Position numbers and translations under genes: made by a program
Origin: Helcococcus ovis
GTDB lineage: Bacteria; Bacillota; Clostridia; Tissierellales; Peptoniphilaceae
Length of the DNA: 64,000 nt
NCBI RefSeq assembly: GCF_004524775.2
Contig: NZ_CP119081.1
Coordinates: forward strand, 1 to 64,000
Reading direction: 5' to 3'
Shown here: positions 46,836-55,417 of the stretch, in pieces
How positions within the stretch are numbered: position 1 is the stretch's first letter
Layout: each line of letters begins with the position of its first letter
The notes under the pieces: generated by a model
Databases searched by the model: none
What the model was told of the DNA's origin: nothing
The model's input: only the letters and a program-made list of their open reading frames with translations

Positions 46836-47663
46836 ATGAAGAAAAAAACAGAAAATAATAAAAATAATTTTAGGACTTTAGAAACTAAAGATCATGGTAA
46901 CCACATAATCGCAGAATATGGTTTAAATATTTCCCCTGAACTTATAGGGGTAGAATTAGAAAAGCCTGATTCTTATAATCAATCTAGTAGAAAACTTAAA
47001 GAAATACCTAAGATTAAACACGAGTTGAGAAATAGAATGGTTATTATGCCGGAAGTAATAGAAAATGCGAGCGGTATAAATATTTTAGAGAAAAAAATCA
47101 AATCTTTATTGTTTACAACAGATATAGCCGTTATAAGAAATTCAAATGCTGATGCAGTATTTGCAGTTTATCCGTTTACACCTTCTATTTCAATAAGTCA
47201 AGCTATAATGGATACATCAATGGTTCCTGTATTTGTAGGAGTTGGAGGTGGACTTACATCAGGAAGTCGTTCAATAAATATAGCTTTGCAAGCTGAATTA
47301 ATGGGAGCTTATGGTGTAGTTGTAAATGCACCTATGGATGTAGATACAATTGAAAAAATTGCAGATATCATAGATATTCCAATTATTCTTACCGTAGTTT
47401 CGGACAAAGATAATTATATAGAAAAGATAATGGCGGGAGTACAGATATTAAATGTATCAGCGGGAAGTAATACAGCCAAACTTGTAGCTAAAATTAGAGA
47501 AGAATTAGGTGAAGCTTTTCCTATAATTGCTACTGGCGGCTCTAGTGAAGAAACAATAAAAAAAACCATTGAAGCAGGAGCCAATGCGATAATTTATACT
47601 CCACCTACAACGGCGGATATTTTTGAATATATTATGAAGGAATATAGAGAAAAACTTGATTAA
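46836..47663 (+). CDS. Predicted TIM-barrel protein of unknown function
   Basis: 275 residues. Alternating strand-helix segments, a Gly-rich VGVGGGLTSGSRS stretch and a C-terminal phosphate-binding-like ATGGSSEETIKKTIEAGANAIIY loop suggest a beta/alpha barrel related to uncharacterised hydrolase-like proteins. I do not recognise a catalytic set, and no function is assigned. It is divergent from the M16C gene and precedes the rpsF operon. Confidence 0.6.
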   Translation: MKKKTENNKNNFRTLETKDHGNHIIAEYGLNISPELIGVELEKPDSYNQSSRKLKEIPKIKHELRNRMVIMPEVIENASGINILEKKIKSLLFTTDIAVIRNSNADAVFAVYPFTPSISISQAIMDTSMVPVFVGVGGGLTSGSRSINIALQAELMGAYGVVVNAPMDVDTIEKIADIIDIPIILTVVSDKDNYIEKIMAGVQILNVSAGSNTAKLVAKIREELGEAFPIIATGGSSEETIKKTIEAGANAIIYTPPTTADIFEYIMKEYREKLD

Positions 47664-47746
47664 TTTTATTTTATTTGATATACTTAATCAGTAAAAAATT
47701 CTCTACTCTGTTAGCAGCAGGGTTGAAACCATAGGGGAGGTAAATC

Positions 47747-48031
47747 ATGAATAATTATGAAATGATAGTTATTTTGAAGCCAAATCTTGAAGAAGAACTA
47801 AAAAAAGACGTTTTACAAAGATTATATGACGTTATCGATGAACACGGAAAATTAGGTGAAATCGAAGATTGGGGAAACAGAAAGTTAGCTTACGAAATAC
47901 AAAAATTATCAGAAGGAAATTATGTTTTAATTAATTTTGAAGCAGAACCTTCAATAATTAAAGAGTTGGAAAGAAGAGCTCAAATCACAGATCAAATTAT
48001 TAAGTATTTAGTAGTAAACAAAGAGTCCTAA
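47747..48031 (+). CDS. rpsF: 30S ribosomal protein S6
   Basis: 94 residues, typical length; YEMIVILKPNLEEE, DWGNRKLAYEIQKLSEGNYVL. First gene of the classic rpsF-ssb-rpsR operon. SD GGGGAGG. The leader (47697-47740) holds a small GGTT-GAA-AACC hairpin, but a match to the S6:S18 binding motif is not clear. Confidence 0.97.
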   Translation: MNNYEMIVILKPNLEEELKKDVLQRLYDVIDEHGKLGEIEDWGNRKLAYEIQKLSEGNYVLINFEAEPSIIKELERRAQITDQIIKYLVVNKES

Positions 48032-48049
48032 TATTTTAAGGAGGATTTA

Positions 48050-48541
48050 ATGAATAATGTAGTGTTAATGGGAAGATTAACCAGAGATCCAGAACTAAGA
48101 TATACACAAGGAAGCAATATGGCTTACGTTAGATTAAATGTAGCCGTAGATAAAAACTTATCGAGAGAAAAAAAACAAGAGATGGAATCCAAAGGACAAC
48201 CAACAGCTGATTTTATAAATGTAGTTGCTTGGGGAAAACTTGGAGAAAATATTGCTAAATTCACAAGCAGAGGATTAAGAGTTTTAGTCACAGGTCGTAT
48301 TCAAACAGGTTCATATGAAAAAGATGGGCAAAAAGTTTATACAACAGATGTTTTAGCATCTAATGTAGAATTTTTAGATTGGAAAGGTGGTAATAATTCA
48401 GCATCTGCACAACAACCGGTGCAAAATCAATCTAATAATCAACAACCTAGCCAACCTGACTCTTATACACCACCAATTGATGATAATTTCGAGTATTCAG
48501 CAGATTTTGATCCAACTGAAGATAAGAGGATTCCTTTTTAA
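48050..48541 (+). CDS. ssb: Single-stranded DNA-binding protein
   Basis: 163 residues. An N-terminal OB fold (MGRLTRDPELRYTQGSNMAYV, then FINVVAWGKLGENIAKF) is followed by a Gln/Asn/Ser-rich linker and the acidic protein-interaction tail ending DKRIPF. Located between rpsF and rpsR as usual. Confidence 0.97.
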   Translation: MNNVVLMGRLTRDPELRYTQGSNMAYVRLNVAVDKNLSREKKQEMESKGQPTADFINVVAWGKLGENIAKFTSRGLRVLVTGRIQTGSYEKDGQKVYTTDVLASNVEFLDWKGGNNSASAQQPVQNQSNNQQPSQPDSYTPPIDDNFEYSADFDPTEDKRIPF

Positions 48542-48560
48542 TAAGTTAAAGGAGAACTAA

Positions 48561-48785
48561 ATGGCAAGAAAATTTAGACAAAGAAAAAAAGTTTGTGCTT
48601 TTGATAAAGACAAATTAGATAATATTGATTATAAAGATGTTGCTACATTAAGACAATTTATCAGTGAAAGAGGTAAAATTTTACCAAGAAGAGTTACTGG
48701 TACATGTGCACATCATCAAAGATTAATTGCAAAACAAATTAAGAGAGCAAGACAAATCGCTCTATTACCATACCAAGTAAATTAA
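48561..48785 (+). CDS. rpsR: 30S ribosomal protein S18
   Basis: 74 residues. [43 protein letters not shown] and the C-terminal [10 protein letters not shown] are S18 signatures. Pairs with S6 in the platform of the 30S subunit. Confidence 0.97.
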   Translation: MARKFRQRKKVCAFDKDKLDNIDYKDVATLRQFISERGKILPRRVTGTCAHHQRLIAKQIKRARQIALLPYQVN

Positions 48786-48791
48786 TTATTT

Positions 48792-48823
48792 AACCCCTTG
48801 AAATAGATATTTTTCAAGGGGTT
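48792..48823 (+). terminator. Terminator of the rpsF-ssb-rpsR operon
   Basis: AACCCCTTGAAA (48792-48803) pairs with TTTCAAGGGGTT (48812-48823). Two more perfect hairpins follow: CTTTGTG/CACAAAG (48826-48846) and ACTCACTGCT-AAAA-AGCAGTGAGT (48851-48874). Confidence 0.8.
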
Positions 48824-48874
48824 TACTTTGTGGGTTAGCCACAAAGAAAAACTCACTGCTAAAAAGCAGTGAGT

Positions 48875-49124
48875 TCATGACCAACTCTGATATTTGACTT
48901 TTTGATTTAGATATAAAAATCTAAGCCAGATTTTAACCTATGAATTATTTATTCATACTTAAAGTGTTTATGCGGTTTAACTAGTTTTTTTTCTTCGAAT
49001 AATTAGTTATAGATGTAGTCGATATTTTTATTGGATATAAATTTGTAATTCCTACTTATAAAATTATGGCAGAAATGTGATAAAATGTTAATGCCAATAT
49101 TGTTACATTTTTTTTATAATTAAA
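48875..49124. other. Gene-free A+T-rich stretch after the rpsR terminators
   Basis: No reading frame, RNA gene or promoter that I can support. It connects the hairpin cluster after rpsR to the tandem-hairpin region. Confidence 0.5.
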
Positions 49125-49370
49125 AGCAGACAGATTTCAAAATTTTCCATGTTTTGTCCGTAAAATTTTGAATATTTTGAAGAAAATAGCAGACAAAAAG
49201 CCTTTATTTGCCATTTTTGTCCGTAAATTTTAAGCAGGAAGGTGAATTACTTCGATAAAAGCAGATGAAATTAATGAAATTGAACATTTCATCCGTAAAA
49301 TATGCTGATAAAAGCAGATGAAAATGTTAAAAATAGAGACTTCATCCGTAAAATAGTCAAAAATAGGGAT
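49125..49370. repeat. Tandem hairpin repeats with covarying stems (four units)
   Basis: Units open with AGCAGA(C/T) at 49125, 49188, 49260 and 49313 and close with CCGTAAA(A/T)T. The arms pair: GACAAAAA (49192-49199)/TTTTTGTC (49214-49221) in unit 2, GATGAAAT (49264-49271)/ATTTCATC (49286-49293) in unit 3, and GATGAA/TTCATC in unit 4. Unit 1 pairs less well (GACA/TGTC plus wobble). The arm sequence changes between units but pairing is kept, so the structure appears selected. Function unknown. Confidence 0.75.
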
Positions 49371-49633
49371 GAAATTTTTTAGTAATGTATTTTTACGAGT
49401 AAGATTTATATTAATAAGATAAAATCCGCTTATATTATTAATATTAATTCCTAAAGGAGTTGAGTTATTATGTAAGTGGAATTTTTTATAATTTTATTTT
49501 TCTTTATTTAAATCTGATTGTAAATTTTCTATATCAGTAATATCTTTATTTATAATTTCACTTTCGGATTTTCTAAAAAATCTTTTTTCATTTATTATCA
49601 TGGTGTTATGTTATAATATTTTTGAGGTGAAAT
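49371..49633. other. Gap before dnaX with small-ORF candidates
   Basis: A minus-strand frame 49494-49601 encodes 35 residues (MIINEKRFFRKSESEI onward), Lys/Glu-rich, without a clear SD; it may be a gene remnant. On the plus strand AAAGGAG at 49453-49459 precedes a start-stop ATG-TAA (49471-49476). Neither is convincing. Confidence 0.25.
49609..49617 (+). promoter_or_regulatory. Extended -10 promoter of dnaX
   Basis: TGTTATAAT (49609-49617) fits an extended -10 (TGnTATAAT); no good -35 is seen. The SD GAGGTG and dnaX ATG 49634 follow. Confidence 0.6.
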
Positions 49634-51220
49634 ATGAAACAAGCACTATATAGAAAGTATAGACCTAAAAACTTTGATGAAGTTTTTGGACAAGATAGTA
49701 TTACTACGATACTTAAAAATCAAATAAAAAATAATAAGATTTCGCATGCTTATGTTTTTTCTGGCACTAGAGGTACCGGTAAAACTTCCACAGCAAAAAT
49801 ATTTGCGAAAGCTGTAAATTGCTTAAATCCTGTAAATGGTAATCCATGTAATGAATGTGCTAATTGTAGGTCAATATTAACGGAAGAAAATATGGATGTT
49901 ATTGAGATGGATGCTGCATCAAATCGTAGGATTGATGATATTAGACAACTTAGAGATCAGGTTATTTATCCACCAACATCACTAAAATATAAGGTTTATA
50001 TAATTGATGAAGCACATATGATTACAAATGATGCTTTTAATGCTTTGTTAAAAATTATGGAGGAACCACCTAAGCATTTAATATTTATACTTGCAACTAC
50101 AGAAATTGATAAGATTCCAGATACAATTTTATCTAGAACTCAGAGATATGAATTTAAGTCTTTATCAGAAAATGATATTACTAAGCAAATAAAATTTATA
50201 TTAAATAGTGAAAATATTGAAATGGAAAAAAGAGCTATTGAGATAATAGCAGGTGTTGCATCCGGAGCAATGAGAGATGCTCTTTCTATTTTAGATCAAG
50301 TTATATCTATAGGAAATAAAAATATCTCGACAAATCAAGTTACTGATTTATTAGGAATATTTAGTGATGATGTTAAGTTTAGATATGCAAAATCAATTTT
50401 TAGCAAAGATATTAAGAGTTTGATATCTATAATTGATGAAGAATTGGACAAGGGAAAAGATTCTCATAATTTTATAAAAGAAATAATTACATTTTTTAAG
50501 GATTTAATTTATATAAAAGTTGGAGTTAAAGAAGATATATATGATGGATTGATATCTTCAATATCATTAGATCAAATAATAAATTCAGTAGAGATTTTAT
50601 TGGATTATGAAGAAATGATGAAAAAATCTGATAGTGCTAACTTACTTTTCAGAGTAGGAAGTATTAGATTAATAGATTATTTACCTAGAAAACAATTAGA
50701 AGCTAAGGTTAAGAATCTTGAGGAAAGGTTAGATTTTATTGAAAAAAATGGCTATAAAAATTTTGAAGATAGACAATATAATGGTACAATTATAGATGGT
50801 GATTCGGAAAATAAATTTAGTATATCAGTTGAATCAAGAGATGATTTTTTAACTGATGATATTTATAAAGATGAACCAGAAGTTTCAAACACTGATGATA
50901 TTGATGCTGTAAAGATTTTTAGAAATATAATCAATGAAAAATATCAAACAGCAAATATGATTTTTGAAGGATTGAAAAATACAGAACATAAAATAGGTAA
51001 AATAATTTTTTATATAGATAAAGAGCATATGCCTATGAGATTAAGTATGAACTTTTTCTTTAAAAAAGCATGTGAAGAATTGTCTAAAAAATTAAATAGA
51101 ACTTATGAAGTTGAATTTTTAGAATTTAAAAATCACAATAGTACAAATAGTGATGAAAAAATTAATAGGTTAAAAAGCTTATTTTCAGAAGGTGAATTAA
51201 TTATAAAAGATAAAAAATAG
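49634..51220 (+). CDS. dnaX: DNA polymerase III subunits gamma/tau
   Basis: 528 residues. Clamp-loader AAA+ ATPase: Walker A GTRGTGKTSTAK, four-Cys zinc module (CLNPVNGNPCNECANC), Walker B YIIDEAHMIT, SRC-like sensor ILSRTQRYEF, then domain III and a C-terminal tau part. The dnaX-ybaB-recR order is the standard Firmicutes arrangement. Confidence 0.97.
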   Translation: MKQALYRKYRPKNFDEVFGQDSITTILKNQIKNNKISHAYVFSGTRGTGKTSTAKIFAKAVNCLNPVNGNPCNECANCRSILTEENMDVIEMDAASNRRIDDIRQLRDQVIYPPTSLKYKVYIIDEAHMITNDAFNALLKIMEEPPKHLIFILATTEIDKIPDTILSRTQRYEFKSLSENDITKQIKFILNSENIEMEKRAIEIIAGVASGAMRDALSILDQVISIGNKNISTNQVTDLLGIFSDDVKFRYAKSIFSKDIKSLISIIDEELDKGKDSHNFIKEIITFFKDLIYIKVGVKEDIYDGLISSISLDQIINSVEILLDYEEMMKKSDSANLLFRVGSIRLIDYLPRKQLEAKVKNLEERLDFIEKNGYKNFEDRQYNGTIIDGDSENKFSISVESRDDFLTDDIYKDEPEVSNTDDIDAVKIFRNIINEKYQTANMIFEGLKNTEHKIGKIIFYIDKEHMPMRLSMNFFFKKACEELSKKLNRTYEVEFLEFKNHNSTNSDEKINRLKSLFSEGELIIKDKK

Positions 51221-51228
51221 GAGGATAT

Positions 51229-51564
51229 ATGTCAAGAAGAGGTGGATTCGGCGGAGGAAACATGAGCCAAATGATGAAACAAGTACAACAAATGCAAAAA
51301 AAGATGGAGCAAGCTCAAACAGAAATTGAAGAGCAAGTATTTACAGCAACAGCTGGCGGTGGAGTTGTGGAAGTAGAAGCAAATGGGAAAAAACAAATTT
51401 TATCCATTAAAATTAGTCCGGATGCAGTAGATCCAGAAGATGTAGAAATTTTACAAGATATGATTCTTACTGCAGTAAATGATGCAATATCACAAGTTGA
51501 AAAGTTCTCAGAAGAAAAAATGGGTAAGTTAACTGGTGGTATATCATTACCAGGTATGTTTTAA
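51229..51564 (+). CDS. YbaB/EbfC family nucleoid-associated protein
   Basis: 111 residues. A Gly/Met/Gln-rich start (RRGGFGGGNMSQMMKQVQ) and the conserved core FTATAGGGVVEVEANGKKQI, then MILTAVNDAISQ. Small DNA-binding dimer. SD AGGAGG, 8 bases after dnaX. Confidence 0.95.
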   Translation: MSRRGGFGGGNMSQMMKQVQQMQKKMEQAQTEIEEQVFTATAGGGVVEVEANGKKQILSIKISPDAVDPEDVEILQDMILTAVNDAISQVEKFSEEKMGKLTGGISLPGMF

Positions 51565-51575
51565 TAGATTATAAA

Positions 51576-51607
51576 GGTGTTGCAATTACTTTGTAGCACC
51601 ATTTTTT
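51576..51607 (+). terminator. Hairpin terminator between ybaB and recR
   Basis: GGTGTTGCAA (51576-51585) pairs along its full length, with G-U pairs, with TTGTAGCACC (51591-51600), followed by ATTTTTT. Some read-through to recR is likely because the genes are close. Confidence 0.75.
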
Positions 51608-51631
51608 AATATATAAGTTTAAGAGGGAAAT

Positions 51632-52234
51632 ATGTTTGAATATCCGGGACCGGTAGAAGATTTAATTGAAAATTTAAGAAAATTGCCGTCAATTGGTAGA
51701 AAATCTGCTCAAAGAATGGCACTTCACATTGTAAATATGGAAAAAGAAAGTATTGAATCAATTATTAAGTCTTTAGAAAATGTAAAAAATAATATAAAAA
51801 AGTGCGAAATATGTGGGAATATTACAGAAAATGAGGTGTGTGACATCTGTTCCGATAATAGAAGAGATGATAGTGTAATTTGTGTAGTTGAAGATGTTAC
51901 AAATCTTTTAACTATTGAAAAAACTAATACATATACAGGAAAATATTATGTATTAAATGGACTTATTAATCCTAATTATTTAATAGATACGGAAAATATC
52001 AATATAGATAATTTAATTAATTATGTAAATAGCGGCAGAATTAAGGAAATAATTTTTGCGATTTCTCCAACTGTTGAAGGAGAAACTACAATGCTATTTA
52101 TTAAAGAATTAATAAAAGATAAAAATATAAAAATTACAAGAATTGCAAGTGGTATTCCTGTTGGTGGTAATTTAGAATATTTTGATGAAATAACTTTATC
52201 TAAAGCTCTAGAAGATAGAAAAACAATAAAATAA
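51632..52234 (+). CDS. recR: Recombination protein RecR
   Basis: 200 residues. Helix-hairpin-helix (LRKLPSIGRKSAQRMALHI), Cys4 zinc finger (CEICGNITENEVCDIC), Toprim domain (CVVEDVTNLLTIEKT) and the C-terminal RIASGIPVGGNLEYFDEITL. Works with RecF/RecO loading RecA. SD AAGAGGG. Confidence 0.97.
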   Translation: MFEYPGPVEDLIENLRKLPSIGRKSAQRMALHIVNMEKESIESIIKSLENVKNNIKKCEICGNITENEVCDICSDNRRDDSVICVVEDVTNLLTIEKTNTYTGKYYVLNGLINPNYLIDTENINIDNLINYVNSGRIKEIIFAISPTVEGETTMLFIKELIKDKNIKITRIASGIPVGGNLEYFDEITLSKALEDRKTIK

Positions 52235-52241
52235 TCAATAA

Positions 52242-52271
52242 TTGACAACTATATTTTTTGATATATATGAT
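52242..52271 (+). promoter_or_regulatory. Promoter of the duplicated lipoprotein gene
   Basis: -35 TTGACA (52242-52247), 18-bp spacer, -10 TATGAT (52266-52271). Confidence 0.65.
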
Positions 52272-52315
52272 AATATATGATAAAAATATCACAAATTTCA
52301 TTCTAAGGGGGGAAA

Positions 52316-53416
52316 ATGAAAAAAATAATGAGCTTAATGTTATCTTTAGTTTTAGTATTAACTTTGGTAGCTTGTGGTGAAAAGAAAGTACCCAAAGATA
52401 ACAATAAGAAAGAAACAAAAATAGAAGAAAAGAAAGAGGATAAAGTTTCTTTTGAAAGGACACCAGCTAAAGCTAAAGCTGAAATAGTAAAAATAGGGTT
52501 AGGATCGTCAGTCGGGTTATCGGCAAAACCATTAAAAGATGGTAAAGGCGATGCTGTATCAAATGTTACAATTGCAGGATTAGCTTTTGATAAAGATGGT
52601 AAAATAGTTGAAGCATATATAGATGTCGCTCAAAGTAAATTTTTGTTAAAGGATGATGGTACATTTGCTAAGAAATCGGCAGAAGTACAATTTATGACTA
52701 AACAGGAAGTACAAGATAAATATGGAATGAAAAAAGCGTCAAAAATAAAAAAAGAATGGTTTGAACAAGCAAATGCATTTCAAAAATACATTTTAGGGAA
52801 AACAGCAGAACAAGTTTTAGGCATTGAAACTACCAAAAAAGATGATAATCATTTAAGTGTTCCTACACAAGCCGACTTAGTTTCATCAGTAACTATGGAT
52901 ATTGGAGAATTTCAAAAAGCTGTTAAAGCAGCATGGGATAATGCAGTAGAAGTTAAAGGGGCAAAAAATTTAGGATTAGGAGTAACAACTATTTTAGGTC
53001 AAGCTACAAAGGAAGCTAAAGGTGATAAAGGTGCTTCTGTGCAATTTGAAACAATTGTTGCGTTGACAGCTACAGATAATAAAAGTGTAGTAGTGAAAAC
53101 AGTTATAGATAATGCACAAAACACAATATCATTTAATAAAGATGGCTCGATAATGACAGATTTAAAACAACCGGGAACAACTAAAAAAGCTTTAGGTGAT
53201 AAATATGATATGAAAAAAGCATCAAAAATAAAAAAAGAATGGTTTGAACAAGTTCAAGGTTTAGAAAAATTTGCTGAAGGAAAAACAGCAAATCAATTAG
53301 CTGCTCTAAAATTAGAAAAAGGTAAAGCAACAGATGCTGACTTATTAGCTTCTACAACAATAACTGTAGAAGGTTTAATTAAGACATTAGTAAGTTCAAT
53401 TAAAACATCTAAATAA
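52316..53416 (+). CDS. Lipoprotein with duplicated FMN-attachment-like domains (PplA-like candidate)
   Basis: 366 residues. Lipobox LVAC (Cys20) is followed by a charged linker (about 22-50). Two homologous halves each hold KY(G/D)MKKASKIKKEWFEQ and then D-L-(V/L)-(S/A)-S-x-T: D187-T193 and D342-T348. These match the DxxSGAT/DxxTGAS-type site where ApbE attaches FMN, though Gly is replaced by Ser/Thr. The apbE gene lies 0.9 kb downstream on the same strand. I infer a doubly flavinylated surface lipoprotein like Listeria PplA, used in extracellular electron transfer; the sites are not proven. Confidence 0.7.
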   Translation: MKKIMSLMLSLVLVLTLVACGEKKVPKDNNKKETKIEEKKEDKVSFERTPAKAKAEIVKIGLGSSVGLSAKPLKDGKGDAVSNVTIAGLAFDKDGKIVEAYIDVAQSKFLLKDDGTFAKKSAEVQFMTKQEVQDKYGMKKASKIKKEWFEQANAFQKYILGKTAEQVLGIETTKKDDNHLSVPTQADLVSSVTMDIGEFQKAVKAAWDNAVEVKGAKNLGLGVTTILGQATKEAKGDKGASVQFETIVALTATDNKSVVVKTVIDNAQNTISFNKDGSIMTDLKQPGTTKKALGDKYDMKKASKIKKEWFEQVQGLEKFAEGKTANQLAALKLEKGKATDADLLASTTITVEGLIKTLVSSIKTSK

Positions 53417-53434
53417 TTTATAGGAATTGAAAAT

Positions 53435-53463
53435 ACTAGGGTGATATTCATCCTAGTTTTTTA
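53435..53463 (+). terminator. Terminator after the duplicated lipoprotein
   Basis: ACTAGGGTGA (53435-53444) pairs with TCATCCTAGT (53448-53457), one G-U pair, then a T6 tract. Confidence 0.85.
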
Positions 53464-53546
53464 TTTGTTAATCATAATATTTATCCGTAGTAGCATTGAA
53501 AGTGTACAATAAAAAAGCAAGAGAAAAAAAGTGGGATATTTTTCGA

Positions 53547-54110
53547 CTACTCTTCTATAATATATTCTAAAAATTCTTTATCACTGATATTTCTTTCAAC
53601 AAAATCAGGATCCATATGGCATAGGAAGTGCCATTTGTTCGAGGTATTTTGTTTATACAAAATTGCCTCACCATCTTCTGAACCGGCAAAACTTCTATCA
53701 ACATTAAATCCTTTTTCTTTTAGAAGGTTTTTGACATGTATGTATTTTTCTTCTCTTTTTTTGATATAATTTTTTACATTTTCGTTGTTTATAACGTAGG
53801 CATCAACTTTGGTGGCACCTGAAATTATGCCGAATCCTTCTTTAGAGAAGTTTGGAAGTTCATACCAGTCAATATTGATTAATTCATTATTATGAAAAGA
53901 AAATCTGGTAAAAGGAATGATGTGATTGTTGAATTTTATTTCCTCATAGTCTTTTAAGGCTGATGAATTAATCGTTTCATATTCAAAACCGCCTTTTGAT
54001 TTTATACTGTATCCGGGAATTAAATTTAGAAATTCTCTTCCTTGCTCTATAGTTTCAAAAAGTCCAAACTTATGTTCAAAATCGTTTTGGTATAGTACAA
54101 GTAAAAACAT
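53547..54110 (-). CDS. Hypothetical protein, 187 residues
   Basis: Not recognised. Soluble, acidic/aromatic, with no signal peptide or transmembrane helix. The C-terminal part (RSFAGSEDGEAILYKQ, then KWHFLCHMDPDF) looks globular, and the start (MFLLVLYQNDFEHKFGLF) is hydrophobic but lies within a beta-like segment. A good SD (AGGAGGT) and a -10 like TATAAT on the minus strand near 54143 support expression. It separates the lipoprotein from apbE on the opposite strand and may be an insertion into that pair. Confidence 0.75.
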   Translation of the reverse strand: MFLLVLYQNDFEHKFGLFETIEQGREFLNLIPGYSIKSKGGFEYETINSSALKDYEEIKFNNHIIPFTRFSFHNNELINIDWYELPNFSKEGFGIISGATKVDAYVINNENVKNYIKKREEKYIHVKNLLKEKGFNVDRSFAGSEDGEAILYKQNTSNKWHFLCHMDPDFVERNISDKEFLEYIIEE

Positions 54111-54326
54111 GCTTACCTCCTAAATTGCTTTGTTACGTTAATTATACTATATATTCTTAGTTATTTGTAGGTTAAGTAAAAAAGTTCATTTATTTAGTCA
54201 ATAAATCACATATTTAATTGATTTAAATATCTACTATATTATTTTATGATGGTATTTTTTATTTAAATTTTAAGATTTAGTAGTATAATATAAAAATATA
54301 GTTTTAAATTTAAAAAGGGGGAAATT

Positions 54327-55376
54327 TTGAGAAAAATTTTAAGTATATTACTTTTATTAATGGTTTTGGGCGGCTGCACGAAGCAAGAAAAGCAAAAATT
54401 TAATACGATTTTTTATGATACATTTGATACTCAAGTTCAGTATTTGGAATACGCAGATAATAAAAAAGAATTTGATAAAAATGCCAAATTTGTAGAATCG
54501 GAATATAAGAGACTTCATAAATTATATGATAATTATCGTAGTTATGAAGGTATAATAAATGTAAAGACATTGAATGAAAACGCAGGGAAAAAGCTGTTAA
54601 AAGTGGATAAAGATTTATTTAATTTAATTAAATTTTCAAAAGAAAATTATGATAAAACTTTAGGTAAAGTAAATATAGCTATGGGAAATGTACTTACAAT
54701 TTGGCATGATATTAGAGAAGAAAATGTTGGTAAAGAAGATGATAGAAAGACTATTATACCTAAAAAAGAAGATTTAATAAAAGCAAATAAATATTCAGAT
54801 ATAAATGAAGTAGTATTAGATGAAAAAAATATGACGGTATTTATAAAAAATTCTAATACAAGTATTGATTTTGGAGCGGTAGCTAAAGGCTATGCTACAG
54901 AGCTTGTAGCGAAAAAATTGGAATCTAAGGGTGTAAAAAATGCATCCATAAATGCTGGTGGTAATGTTAGAACGATAGGTCTTCCAGGAGATGGAAGAAA
55001 GGAATGGAAGATAGGTCTTCAAAATCCTGATGTGAACAACAAAAAAAGTATTAAGATATTAAATATAAATGGTTCTAAATCAATAGTTACAAGTGGTGAT
55101 TACCAAAGATTTTTTATGCATAATGGTAAAAGATATCATCATATAATTAATCCTAAAACACTTCAACCTGAAACAATTTATAGAGCTGTATCGGTAGTTA
55201 CAGATGATTCAGGGTTGGCAGATATGCTTTCAACAGCTTTATATTTATCTACTAAAGAAGAAGCTAAGAAAATATTGGAAAATTATAAAGATGTGGAGAT
55301 TGGTATTGTATGGGTTGATGATAAAGAAGCGACAAATACTGAAAATATGAATAAAATAATCAATAAAGAAAATTAA
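54327..55376 (+). CDS. apbE: FAD:protein FMN transferase ApbE, lipoprotein; TTG start
   Basis: 349 residues. Signal peptide with lipobox VLGGC (Cys17). ApbE motifs: FYDTFDTQVQY, IDFGAVAKGYATELVAKKL, INAGGNVRTIG, TSGDYQRFF and YHHIINPKT. It attaches FMN to Thr/Ser of secreted or membrane proteins outside the membrane. The start is TTG 54327 after AAAAGGGGG; no ATG or GTG fits the signal peptide. The likely target is the duplicated lipoprotein upstream. Confidence 0.93.
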   Translation: MRKILSILLLLMVLGGCTKQEKQKFNTIFYDTFDTQVQYLEYADNKKEFDKNAKFVESEYKRLHKLYDNYRSYEGIINVKTLNENAGKKLLKVDKDLFNLIKFSKENYDKTLGKVNIAMGNVLTIWHDIREENVGKEDDRKTIIPKKEDLIKANKYSDINEVVLDEKNMTVFIKNSNTSIDFGAVAKGYATELVAKKLESKGVKNASINAGGNVRTIGLPGDGRKEWKIGLQNPDVNNKKSIKILNINGSKSIVTSGDYQRFFMHNGKRYHHIINPKTLQPETIYRAVSVVTDDSGLADMLSTALYLSTKEEAKKILENYKDVEIGIVWVDDKEATNTENMNKIINKEN

Positions 55377-55382
55377 AAAAGA

Positions 55383-55414
55383 GGATAATGCAAAAATTAA
55401 TGCATTATCCTTTT
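55383..55414. terminator. Bidirectional terminator between apbE and cbpB
   Basis: GGATAATGCA (55383-55392) / TGCATTATCC (55401-55410) with TTTT after it; A-rich on the other side. Confidence 0.8.
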
Positions 55415-55417
55415 GAT

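Noticed and set aside
47697-47740. S6:S18-binding leader of rpsF
   Set aside because: A small hairpin exists, but I could not identify the conserved bulged CCG arrangement.
49494-49601. 35-aa minus-strand peptide before dnaX
   Set aside because: No SD and no conservation evidence; it overlaps the dnaX promoter region. Possibly a remnant, not listed as a gene.
49371-49633. SRP (4.5S/scr) RNA upstream of dnaX, as in some Firmicutes
   Set aside because: No G+C-rich hairpin with the conserved SRP apical loop is present.
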